This document shows positions 26,966-36,168 of a stretch of DNA of 64,000 nucleotides, one piece after another (the first letter of the stretch is position 1; the number at the start of each line of letters is the position of its first letter). The DNA is from Rugalucina vietnamica (Eukaryota; Mollusca; Bivalvia; Lucinida; Lucinidae), in the NCBI GenBank assembly GCA_964017185.1, contig OZ024871.1, forward strand, positions 61,183,226-61,247,225. The letters are read 5' to 3'. The translations under genes were made by a program, and so were the position numbers. The notes below the pieces were generated by a model that ran no database searches, was not told the DNA's origin, and was given only the letters and a program-made list of their open reading frames with translations.

Positions 26966-29869
26966 GTGCCGGTAGGGGGTGGGGTAATTTGCAGGCCTGT
27001 CGTCGCCGAGCGCGGACTTTCGGGAGCTAGCCTTCTAGTGGGTCTTACAGTAGAAGGGTGGCACTCTCAGACCACACGCACCGCTATGCCGGGAAAACTC
27101 TGGTTTCCGAGAAATAGGGGGAGAAATATGACCGAAAATGCACATTTCCGTATAGAAAAGGCATGCCGCGGGTACCCTCTTCGGCTGGGTACTTTTTCGA
27201 CTTTCGGGAGTTGGAGACCCAGTGGGTTTTGTAGTCCATACAAGTGCCTTCACGGCCCATAGGTCGGCTATTCCGGGAAAACTCTGGTTTCTCGGAAATT
27301 TTAACTCGAACATTGGGCATTATAACATGTGCCGGTAGGGGGTGGGGTAATTTGCAGGCCTGTCATCGCCGAGCGCGGACTTTCGGGAGCTAGCCACCTA
27401 GTGGGTCTTACAGTAGAAGGGTGGCACTCACAGACCACATGCACCGCTATGCCGGGAAAACTCTGGTTTCCGAGAAATAGGGGGACAAATATGACCGAAA
27501 ATGCACATTTCCGTATAGAAAAGGCATGCCGCGGGTACCCTCTTCGGCTGGGTACTTTTTCGACTTTCGGGAGTTGGAGACCCAGTGGGTTTTGTAGTCC
27601 ATACAAGTGCCTTTACGGCCCATAGGTCGGCTATTCCGGGAAAACTCTGGTTTCTCGGAAATTTTAACTCGAACATTGGGCACTATAACATGTGCCGGTA
27701 GGGGGTGGGGTAATTTGCAGGCCTGTCATCGCCCAGCGCGGACTTTCGGGAGCTAGCCACCTAGTGGGTCTTACAGTAGAAGGGTGGCACTCTCAGACCA
27801 CACGCACCGCTATGCCGGGAAAACTCTGGTTTCCGAGAAATAGGGGGACAAATATGACCGAAAATGCACATTTCCGCATAGAAAAGGCATGCCGCGGGTA
27901 CCCTCTTCGGCTGGGTACTTTTTCGACTTTCGGGAGTTGGAGACCCAGTGGGTTTTGTAGTCCATACAAGTGCCTTCACGGCCCATAGGTCGGCTATTTC
28001 GGGAAAACTCTGGTTTCTCGGAAATTTTAACTCGAACATTGGGCACTATAACATGTGCCAGTAGGGGGTGGGGTAATTTGCAGGCCTGTCGTCGCCGAGC
28101 GCGGACTTTCGGGAGCTAGCCTTCTAGTGGGTCTTACAGTAGAAGGGTGGCACTCTCAGACCACACGCACCGCTATGCCGAGAAAACTCTGGTTTCCGAG
28201 AAATAGGGGGAGAAATATGACCGAAAATGCACATTTCCGTATAGAAAAGGCATGCCGCGGGTACCCTCTTCGGCTGGGTACTTTTTCGACTTTCGGGAGT
28301 TGGAGACCCAGTGGGTTTTGTAGTCCATACAAGTGCCTTTACGGCCCATAGGTCGGCTATTCCGGGAAAACTCTGGTTTCTCGGAAATTTTAACTCGAAC
28401 ATTGGGCACTATAACATGTGCCGGTAGGGGGTGGGGTAATTTGCAGGCCTGTCATCGCCGAGCGCGGACTTTCGGGAGCTAGCCACCTAGTGGGTCTTAC
28501 AGTAGAAGGGTGGCACTCTCAGACCACACGCACCGCTATGCCGGGAAAACTCTGGTTTCCGAGAAATAGGGGGACAAATATGACCGAAAATGCACATTTC
28601 CGCATAGAAAAGGCATGCCGCGGGTACCCTCTTCGGCTGGGTACTTTTTCGACTTTCGGGAGTTGGAGACCCAGTGGGTTTTGTAGTCCATACAAGTGCC
28701 TTCACGGCCCATAGGTCGGCTATTTCGGGAAAACTCTGGTTTCTCGGAAATTTTAACTCGAACATTGGGCACTATAACATGTGCCGGTAGGGGGTGGGGT
28801 AATTTGCAGGCCTGTCGTCGCCGAGCGCGGACTTTCGGGAGCTAGCCTTCTAGTGGGTCTTACAGTAGAAGGGTGGCACTCTCAGACCACACGCACCGCT
28901 ATGCCGAGAAAACTCTGGTTTCCGAGAAATAGGGGGAGAAATATGACCGAAAATGCACATTTCCGTATAGAAAAGGCATGCCGCGGGTACCCTCTTCGGC
29001 TGGGTACTTTTTCGACTTTCGGGAGTTGGAGACCCAGTGGGTTTTGTAGTCCATACAAGTGCCTTCACGGCCCATAGGTCGGCTATTCCGGGAAAACTCT
29101 GGTTTCTCGGAAATTTTAACTCGAACATTGGGCATTATAACATGTGCCGGTAGGGGGTGGGGTAATTTGCAGGCCTGTCATCGCCGAGCGCGGACTTTCG
29201 GGAGCTAGCCACCTAGTGGGTCTTACAGTAGAAGGGTGGCACTCTCAGACCACACGCACCGCTATGCCGGGAAAACTCTGGTTTCCGAGAAATAGGGGGA
29301 CAAATATGACCGAAAATGCACATTTCCGCATAGAAAAGGCATGCCGCGGGTACCCTCTTCGGCTGGGTACTTTTTCGACTTTCGGGAGTTGGAGACCCAG
29401 TGGGTTTTGTAGTCCATACAAGTGCCTTCACGGCCCATAGGTCGGCTATTCCGGGAAAACTCTGGTTTCTCGGAAATTTTAACTCGAACATTGGGCACTA
29501 TAACATGTGCCGGTAGGGGGTGGGGTAATTTGCAGGCCTGTCGTCGCCGAGCGCGGACTTTCGGGAGCTAGCCTTCTAGTGGGTCTTACAGTAGAAGGGT
29601 GGCACTCTCAGACCACACGCACCGCTATGCCGAGAAAACTCTGGTTTCCGAGAAATAGGGGGAGAAATATGACCGAAAATGCACATTTCCGTATAGAAAA
29701 GGCATGCCGCGGGTACCCTCTTCGGCTGGGTACTTTTTCGACTTTCGGGAGTTGGAGACCCAGTGGGTTTTGTAGTCCATACAAGTGCCTTCACGGCCCA
29801 TAGGTCGGCTATTCCGGGAAAACTCTGGTTTCTCGGAAATTTTAACTCGAACATTGGGCATTATAACAT
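26966..29869 (+). repeat. higher-order repeat block, copy 3 (8 monomers)
   Basis: Offset 4356 bp (12 monomers) from the block at 22610. It has CCCAGCG, GCCAGTAG and CTATTTCGGG but not the CACAGTTCCG change in its sixth monomer, so either that change was lost by gene conversion or one B-C pair was deleted between the duplicated blocks. Confidence 0.88.
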
Positions 29870-31020
29870 GTGCCGGTAGGGGGTGGGGTAATTTGCAGGC
29901 CTGTCATCGCCGAGCGCGGACTTTCGGGAGCTAGCCACCTAGTGGGTCTTACAGTAGAAGGGTGGCACTCACAGACCACATGCACCGCTATGCCGGGAAA
30001 ACTCTGGTTTCCGAGAAATAGGGGGACAAATATGACCGAAAATGCACATTTCCGTATAGAAAAGGCATGCCGCGGGTACCCTCTTCGGCTGGGTACTTTT
30101 TCGACTTTCGGGAGTTGGAGACCCAGTGGGTTTTGTAGTCCATACAAGTGCCTTTACGGCCCATAGGTCGGCTATTCCGGGAAAACTCTGGTTTCTCGGA
30201 AATTTTAACTCGAACATTGGGCACTATAACATGTGCCGGTAGGGGGTGGGGTAATTTGCAGGCCTGTCATCGCCGAGCGCGGACTTTCGGGAGCTAGCCA
30301 CCTAGTGGGTCTTACAGTAGAAGGGTGGCACTCTCAGACCACACGCACCGCTATGCCGGGAAAACTCTGGTTTCCGAGAAATAGGGGGACAAATATGACC
30401 AAAAATGCACATTTCCGCATAGAAAAGGCATGCCGCGGGTACCCTCTTCGGCTGGGTACTTTTTCGACTTTCGGGAGTTGGAGACCCAGTGGGTTTTGTA
30501 GTCCATACAAGTGCCTTCACGGCCCATAGGTCGGCTATTTCGGGAAAACTCTGGTTTCTCGGAAATTTTAACTCGAACATTGGGCACTATAACATGTGCC
30601 GGTAGGGGGTGGGGTAATTTGCAGGCCTGTCGTCGCCGAGCGCGGACTTTCGGGAGCTAGCCTTCTAGTGGGTCTTACAGTAGAAGGGTGGCACTCTCAG
30701 ACCACACGCACCGCTATGCCGAGAAAACTCTGGTTTCCGAGAAATAGGGGGAGAAATATGACCGAAAATGCACAGTTCCGTATAGAAAAGGCATGCCGCG
30801 GGTACCCTCTTCGGCTGGGTACTTTTTCGACTTTCGGGAGTTGGAGACCCAGTGGGTTTTGTAGTCCATACAAGTGCCTTCACGGCCCATAGGTCGGCTA
30901 TTCCGGGAAAACTCTGGTTTCTCGGAAATTTTAACTCGAACATTGGGCATTATAACATGTGCCGGTAGGGGGTGGGGTAATTTGCAGGCCTGTCATCGCC
31001 GAGCGCGGACTTTCGGGAGC

Positions 31021-31044
31021 TAGCCACCGGGAAAACTCTGGTTT
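31021..31044 (+). other. abrupt end of the left array with internal monomer deletion
   Basis: The last monomer breaks inside half 1 at AGCTAGCCACC (31028) and jumps directly to GGGAAAACTCTGGTTT (31029-31044), a motif that lies downstream in the same monomer, then passes into unrelated AT-rich DNA. The monomers next to the break are fully typical, so there is no gradual decay at this edge. This looks like a rearrangement breakpoint repaired with a short CC/CCGG overlap. Confidence 0.8.
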
Positions 31045-32581
31045 ATTTTATTTTATTATTTTTTTGCTTCAGTTTTTAGGGGGTGGAAATTTGTTTATTA
31101 TTGCACCATTCTCTGATCATTGCCTACTTGTACCTTTTTACTTTGAATTATCAATTAGAAGCACATTTTCATTTTAAAATATTAATCATAGTCGTTTGTT
31201 ACAACAACCAGCAAAACTTGACGGAGTATTCGTGTATATTTTGAAAATCGAGAATGGCCAGTACGAGACTGAATGACCACCATGGTATCTAAGTTTCTTG
31301 TCATCAAAGAATCTAAGATATTGTTTCCGCTATTGAGCATTTTCAGAATTTCAAGATGACATCTAAAATGTCTGTCAGATACAATTCCCAACTGTAGAGA
31401 CACAACACTGATCAGAAAAATGTTTTATTTATTTTGATCAAATAATGTTTATCTTTATTTATTTTTGCAGGCTGCACACACAAAATTTTAATGATGTTTT
31501 TAATATGGTAAACACAAAAAACAAATAAAAAACACATAAGGTTTCCTTTAAGCCACTAAAAGTAATGACTCAACACAATGCAACAATAAGAAGTGTTGTG
31601 GTTGTATTAATGAATATGAAATTTTAGTCATGAATATGGTCTATAAATAAATTGTAATAATGCAAACACATAATGAGCCTTTTAGCATTATTATTTCCTC
31701 ATAAAATCATCAAATAGCATCAATAAGAACAGTTAAAGTAAAAATATTTTCGCTTGAATTATATGTCAATATTATTTGATCAGAAGGACTTTGTCATACA
31801 AAAAAGCTTAGATACTATTTATTTAATGCTTTATTTATTTAACGAGGATTCCTAACAGCCCTAAGACCACTGGTAGGTTTCCTCACATAAAACATAAACA
31901 GACAAATACATTTATAATACAAAGACAAGGACATAGATCTAACACTACTATATACATATATACAACCCGGTGGGTTAAAGTGTCAAGTTATAGACGTAGT
32001 TCAAGTTATATTAGTAGTTAGATACTAGAATACCTGTTTGCATAGAGTAGTGATTGTTGTACTGAGTAGTGAAAGCAGGAGAAATTATTGCAGTCGCGGA
32101 ATGTATGATTAACTTTCATATACAAAAAATATACATATTTTAGACAACCGAGAATAATGATTTTGAAGGCATTTTCTCAAATATCTATTTTTTTCTAACA
32201 TTTCCATTACAAAAACTTGCCCATGCAATGAACAGAGATTTCTTTCAACAATAAAAAATGGAATATTTAGTTGGAACAAATGAAATTTTCAATATATTTG
32301 CTAAAAACATTGATTGTGGGTACATGTTTGAACCACTACGTCGAGGCGATTTCAATGAGTACCCATAATCTATGTTTTGGATATAAAATTAAGAAAAAAT
32401 GGTATATCCCTGCGTATGCCAGTTTTTATCCCTGCACATCCCTGCATATGCCAGTTTTTTTATCCATAGTGCAGGTTACATTTTGTTTTTGGTCCTTTGA
32501 GATCAGCGAGGATATTCTGAGAAATCAGAAATTTATGGTCGGTTAAGATTCATTTTCTAACCAATGTTTAATATATTTGGC
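31045..32581. other. AT-rich single-copy-looking DNA, no gene recognised
   Basis: No convincing ORF, RNA gene or known repeat was seen. Short open frames (for example 32271-32546) have no recognisable protein character. A local imperfect tandem duplication of about 35 bp built on ATCCCTGC(G/A)TATGCCAGTTTTT lies near 32405-32465. Base composition changes sharply from the roughly 50% GC of the satellite to AT-rich. Confidence 0.6.
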
Positions 32582-32675
32582 CCCATTTAGATAATATAAG
32601 TCTTTGTATCGACTACCATATTGAAAGATACAACATTTCAGTAATTCTCTTTGGCTCCATGTTGCCAAACCTAAA

Positions 32676-32719
32676 GGGTCACTGACGAGACTGTATTAGT
32701 CGAAACCGCGGTATGGCCC
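32676..32719 (+). ncRNA. predicted type I hammerhead self-cleaving ribozyme, upstream copy
   Basis: Read as RNA, every core rule of the hammerhead is met. Helix I is GGGUCA (32676-32681) pairing with UGGCCC (32714-32719), six pairs including one G-U. The conserved box CUGACGA is at 32682-32688 (the variable seventh core base is C). Helix II is GACU/AGUC with loop GUAUU (32689-32701). GAAA is at 32702-32705. Helix III is ACC/GGU with a 2-nt GC loop, counting the last A of GAAA. The cleavage triplet is GUA, so cleavage is predicted after A32713. The very short helix III is a feature known from hammerheads of Penelope-like elements and metazoan retrozymes, which may act as dimers. The motif was found by eye; activity is not shown. 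Confidence 0.85.
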
Positions 32720-32732
32720 ATCCCCTTTCTCA

Positions 32733-32750
32733 TTTATGTGTTCACATAAA
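32733..32750 (+). other. perfect 8-bp hairpin just 3' of the ribozyme
   Basis: TTTATGTG, loop TT, CACATAAA. It begins 14 bases after the ribozyme core and is identical in the downstream copy (40237-40254). It could be part of the folded transcript next to the ribozyme; no known function is assigned. Confidence 0.6.
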
Positions 32751-33633
32751 CAATTCACCTCTTGTTCAGTCGTTGTCGTAAAGCAACGGGACGCGTAATG
32801 CTGCGCAGCAGTAATTACGGCGCTTTGACCCTACGATGCCAGCATTTTTCGCTGAGGTAAAGCGTCAAGTGGTCAAAATACAAAGCATTCAATTACAGTG
32901 CAAAATTTACGTCAGTCCCATGCCTATTAATTGTGTTTCAAACCTTTTCAAATCGTTCTATTTTGTTTTTAAATTCCTTGTTCATAACTTGTCACAGTAT
33001 ACTGGGCATAATGGGTAAAATTGTTGTGCCCAGGCAGAAGGAAGGTAAAAATTATAGTATTTTGCTAGTGAATGCGTTTCTTTGAGTTATTTCTCATTTT
33101 ACCCTGGCATTATCGGCTGCCATAGAAACTACGCAGACTTGCATATGTTGATTGTTAATTTAGAACAATATTCGTTCATGTATGTGACCCTTCTCAGTAA
33201 CTTATATAGGGTTTTAATGTATGTTTTCCATAGCCTTTGCATGAATATGCAAATGATCTTATTCATTATAACTTGTATACTTGTCAAAATGTATAATAGA
33301 AGCAGCTATGACATCTAAAAATGATGTTTATGTACTCGAATAAATATTAATGTTCATATGAATATGAAAATTAGATTATTTGCGTATTCACCGTCCTTCG
33401 ATCGGATTATGTCAACGCCCATTAACTTGTCATAGCTGAATGAGATATTATCAATTTCGTAGATGCAAAAGCTTTGTTTGCTGCCCATCTTTGTAATATT
33501 CAAATGCAAAGACTGATTGGCATATTCAAATACCCCTAAAACATGGAGTGAATTCGTTTTGTCTTTACTATACACAAAACAATAAATGCATGTTTTCGTG
33601 GAAACCAAGCCAACAACAATACAATGGGATAAT

Positions 33634-34063
33634 GGTGAAAAAAATGATCGTCACGTGACTTGTGACATGTCGACGCTTTGTCGTGGTCCAAAAATTGTAA
33701 TAAATCTGTGGAATTGACTTTCTTTCTCGGTATAATTTTGGATCTATGTGTTCAGTAATGGAATAAACGTTATGTGACAGGAGTCTGAAAAGATAAGAAT
33801 TTGTATCTTTTGACTTTGGAACTTCTCTTTGTACTCTTGTGTATAACAAAAGGTCGAACTTTTCTATTTATAACCTATTCTTCGTCCAGTCTAACCTTGC
33901 CCGAAGGCCTTAACAGTGTAGTGAATAAAGTCTTATGTCGATATCGATACTAGACGGATTATGTTTCAAAATCGGTCACGCTTGAGTGCTGCGCATCATT
34001 CCAGCCCATTGTAGTGTCATCAGCTTAACAATAGACTACAATAGTATATCGACATCATTTATA
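33634..34063 (+). promoter_or_regulatory. LINE 5' leader
   Basis: The element's first bases are GGTGAAAAAAATGATC. A 10-bp palindrome GTCACGTGAC with a CACGTG E-box core lies at 33650-33659, only 16 bp inside the element, and could be part of an internal promoter; LINEs carry their promoter downstream of the start site. Another palindromic stretch, TCGATATCGA, lies near 33938. No ORF of interest is present. Confidence 0.5.
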
Positions 34064-36145
34064 ATGGCCAGTTTGGGCGATACACAGGAGAGTGCAGATT
34101 TAACCGAGTTAACCCCGGTTTCATTTGTAAATCGTGATGGTGAAGAGACTGAGGCTAAGGTCCCAATTTCAGTTTGTGTTAAACAGGAAATACCAGATAA
34201 CTATGGTGACATTTGTGCTGGTGAAGATGATGATCTTTTGGACGAACAACCAGAACATTTGTTATATCGGCGGTTTCAGACCATATATAGGAGTCTTCCA
34301 AAAGATATGTTTATTAGCAGAATTATAAAGAATGTGTCTTCTTCAGAACCAGACTTAGAAAGTCAACGTGCAATGCTCTTTGAGCTTGTGAAAGAATGTG
34401 AAGATTTTCCCTATGGTTTGCAAGCAGAACTTAAGCGTCGTGTTCACACTCGAAATGGGGATACTGTCGCAGTTAAGCTTGCTCAGGATATTTACATTCT
34501 GATGTCAGTTTTGGAGGGTAACGATTTCACAGATCTGAAAGTCATGATCGCTAGTGGTAGGCGGGCTCGACGTAGCTTGTCCCAGTCTCAATCTCAGTCT
34601 GGGCTCGGTAATGTGACGTTAACGTCAATTGACTATGCAGCTGAAATCAAATCGCTGGAGATTAACATGAACAACATGAAAGCGGATGTGTTGGGGTTAA
34701 AACAACAGTACGTAGCTTCAGAGGCAACGCGCTCATCGCAGTTGCAGACGTTGAAATCGACGGTTTTCAGTCTCAAGGCTGATCTAAGTTCGTTAACTTC
34801 TACAGTTACAAAAGCTGTGACCGATATTTCGCTTGCGGCTCAGCGTATAGAATCTGAGAAGAGCCTAGGAGTCCATAGTGTTAAAACTGAACTGCGTTTA
34901 TTGAAAGCTTCTGTGCGCGATTTGCAGGATACTCTTGACAATATGACTCATGGCCCTCCACGTGATAATGCAGCGGCCAGTAAAAGCAAGAAGCTGTCTA
35001 AGAAAGCTAAAACTAGTAATGAGATACGTTCTGTGACTGAAACTGAAGCGGATACGCCTGGCTTAATTGACGTTGAATCTTCTGTAATTACAGAACAAGG
35101 TGGTGACTCATTACGTGACTCAAATACTTGCCATAATAACCCGGATCAAAATACACATTCTGCTCAGATACATGTTTTGACTGGAACCGAAACTGACGGC
35201 ATTCAAGCTGGCAGTAATACCAATAACTTCAATGTTGATAGTGGGGAGCGCTACGTGGCCGTTCCCGCACCGCCCAGTGCGCATGGTATGTTAGATATTG
35301 ACCCAGGACTTGACTTGGGACATGCTCAGAGTTCCGATTATGGCATAACTGACACTGGCGATGGGGGTGCGGCTGGTGGTGTAGGGTCTACTGATGTCCG
35401 GCCTGAATCTTCAGATAACGCTGACGGTTCGGAACGGATGTTCTTATCCCATGAACCACGGTCAAGACTGAATGCTTATAGTACAAATGAGCGTGAGAGC
35501 CATTTTCCACCATGCATTGAAAGGCAGCTGATTTCATATAGCTCAGCAGCAGGCACTTCACTTTCAGGGCATAGTCATCCTTATGCAGGCAATGTAGCTC
35601 CTATTAGTGGCACTCCTAACATATCCTCTACTCAGGGGGCACAAATACCCGTACATACAGCGGCAACTGCAAGTACATGTAGCAGTCCGTCGGAACTTGA
35701 AGCATTTTTACGCTCAGGCAATTACATGCGCGACGCTGACGAGGAATTTGCGCAGTATGTAAGAAGAAAGCCAAAACGGTATTATCTAGGTGGCTTTCTT
35801 TCTTCGATTACGCATGACAAAATTTCGCGGTATGTCAAGAAACGCGGTCCTACTACGTCTTTTATAAGCATTTGGAAGAGCAAACGCAATCTCAATAATG
35901 CTGTAATTCGGCTAAATCTTGAAGACGATGGGCTTGCTGATATGGTGCTGTCACCATCATTTTGGCCACGGGGCGTCACGTGTAGGCCTTGGCTTGGTAG
36001 GAATGACAGAAATAAGGACCGTCACACGCTTTCCAGTGACATTGTTAATAACGACCGTACCGAGAGACCAATATTTGGTAGGTCCGATATCGACGACTAC
36101 AACCCGTTCTCGCCGCTTCGCGACCAGGCCAATTGTGTAGATTAA
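34064..36145 (+). CDS. LINE ORF1 protein (coiled-coil, putative RNA-binding)
   Basis: The product is 693 aa. The start is the first in-frame ATG, in good context (A at -3, G at +4); the frame is open about 26 codons further upstream but without another ATG. By position, residues 1-42 are unremarkable, 43-62 are very acidic, and 65-170 are predicted helical, with no family recognised. Around 175-185 is a basic then SQSQSQ stretch. Residues 189-300 have heptad-like spacing of L/I/V typical of a coiled coil. About 305-545 is low-complexity, Ser/Gly/Asp-rich and probably disordered. At 560-645 there is a compact C-terminal block (YLGGFLSSIT, KKRGPTT, FWPRGVTCRPW) of the kind seen in ORF1 proteins of invertebrate LINEs. 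By analogy ORF1 proteins trimerise and coat the element RNA; that role is inferred. The stop TAA lies 23 bp before the ORF2 ATG. Confidence 0.85.
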   Translation: MASLGDTQESADLTELTPVSFVNRDGEETEAKVPISVCVKQEIPDNYGDICAGEDDDLLDEQPEHLLYRRFQTIYRSLPKDMFISRIIKNVSSSEPDLESQRAMLFELVKECEDFPYGLQAELKRRVHTRNGDTVAVKLAQDIYILMSVLEGNDFTDLKVMIASGRRARRSLSQSQSQSGLGNVTLTSIDYAAEIKSLEINMNNMKADVLGLKQQYVASEATRSSQLQTLKSTVFSLKADLSSLTSTVTKAVTDISLAAQRIESEKSLGVHSVKTELRLLKASVRDLQDTLDNMTHGPPRDNAAASKSKKLSKKAKTSNEIRSVTETEADTPGLIDVESSVITEQGGDSLRDSNTCHNNPDQNTHSAQIHVLTGTETDGIQAGSNTNNFNVDSGERYVAVPAPPSAHGMLDIDPGLDLGHAQSSDYGITDTGDGGAAGGVGSTDVRPESSDNADGSERMFLSHEPRSRLNAYSTNERESHFPPCIERQLISYSSAAGTSLSGHSHPYAGNVAPISGTPNISSTQGAQIPVHTAATASTCSSPSELEAFLRSGNYMRDADEEFAQYVRRKPKRYYLGGFLSSITHDKISRYVKKRGPTTSFISIWKSKRNLNNAVIRLNLEDDGLADMVLSPSFWPRGVTCRPWLGRNDRNKDRHTLSSDIVNNDRTERPIFGRSDIDDYNPFSPLRDQANCVD

Positions 36146-36168
36146 TAGGTAAGTCTCCGTATCTCACA
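36146..36168 (+). other. ORF1-ORF2 spacer with a consensus splice-donor sequence
   Basis: The 23-bp gap carries TAG|GTAAGT right after the ORF1 stop codon (GTAAGT at about 36149-36154), which matches the metazoan 5' splice-site consensus. It may be chance, or it may let some transcripts splice from ORF1 into downstream exons. ORF2 has its own ATG with A at -3 and G at +4, so reinitiation after the ORF1 stop is the simplest translation model. Confidence 0.35.

Larger units (their letters stand above)
1..31044 (+). repeat. 363-bp satellite array, left (forward orientation)
   Basis: About 85 head-to-tail monomers of 363 bp run from the window edge to 31028, with a 16-bp monomer scrap to 31044. 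Recurrent landmarks in each monomer are CCGGTAGGGGGTGGGG, GACTTTCGGGAG (twice), GGGTACCC and CCGGGAAAACTCTGG (twice). Three main classes can be told apart. Class A has CACTCACAGACCACATGC and CCTTTACGGC. Class B has CTCTCAGACCACACGC and TTCCGCATAG. Class C has CTGTCGTCGCC, CCTTCTAGTGGG and GGGGGAGAAAT. Open frames of 78-98 codons occur in almost every monomer on both strands; I read these as a by-product of low stop density, not genes. Function is unknown; centromeric, pericentromeric or other heterochromatin are all possible. Confidence 0.98.
32582..33633 (+). repeat. 1.05-kb direct repeat, upstream copy, flanking the LINE
   Basis: It starts at CCCATTTAGATAATATAAG and ends at CAATGGGATAAT, immediately before the LINE. 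The downstream copy (40086-41143) matches it except for one substitution (CCTTGTTCAT against CCTTGGTCAT) and a 6-bp TTTTTG difference in a T-rich stretch near 32960. It contains a hammerhead ribozyme motif (32676-32719), a strong hairpin (32733-32750) and a TGCTGCGCAGCA palindrome near 32801. It is either an unusually long target-site duplication created when the LINE inserted, or an LTR-like part of a composite element. No TG...CA LTR ends are present. Confidence 0.95.

Noticed and set aside
1-31044. CRISPR-like array (regular repeats)
   Set aside because: The unit is 363 bp with no short direct repeat/spacer pattern, no cas genes, and a eukaryotic context.
33354-33849. Small minus-strand ORFs of 84 and 93 aa next to the LINE
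   Set aside because: They span the direct repeat and LINE boundary, have no recognisable protein character, and the first is simply duplicated with the repeat (40864-41118).
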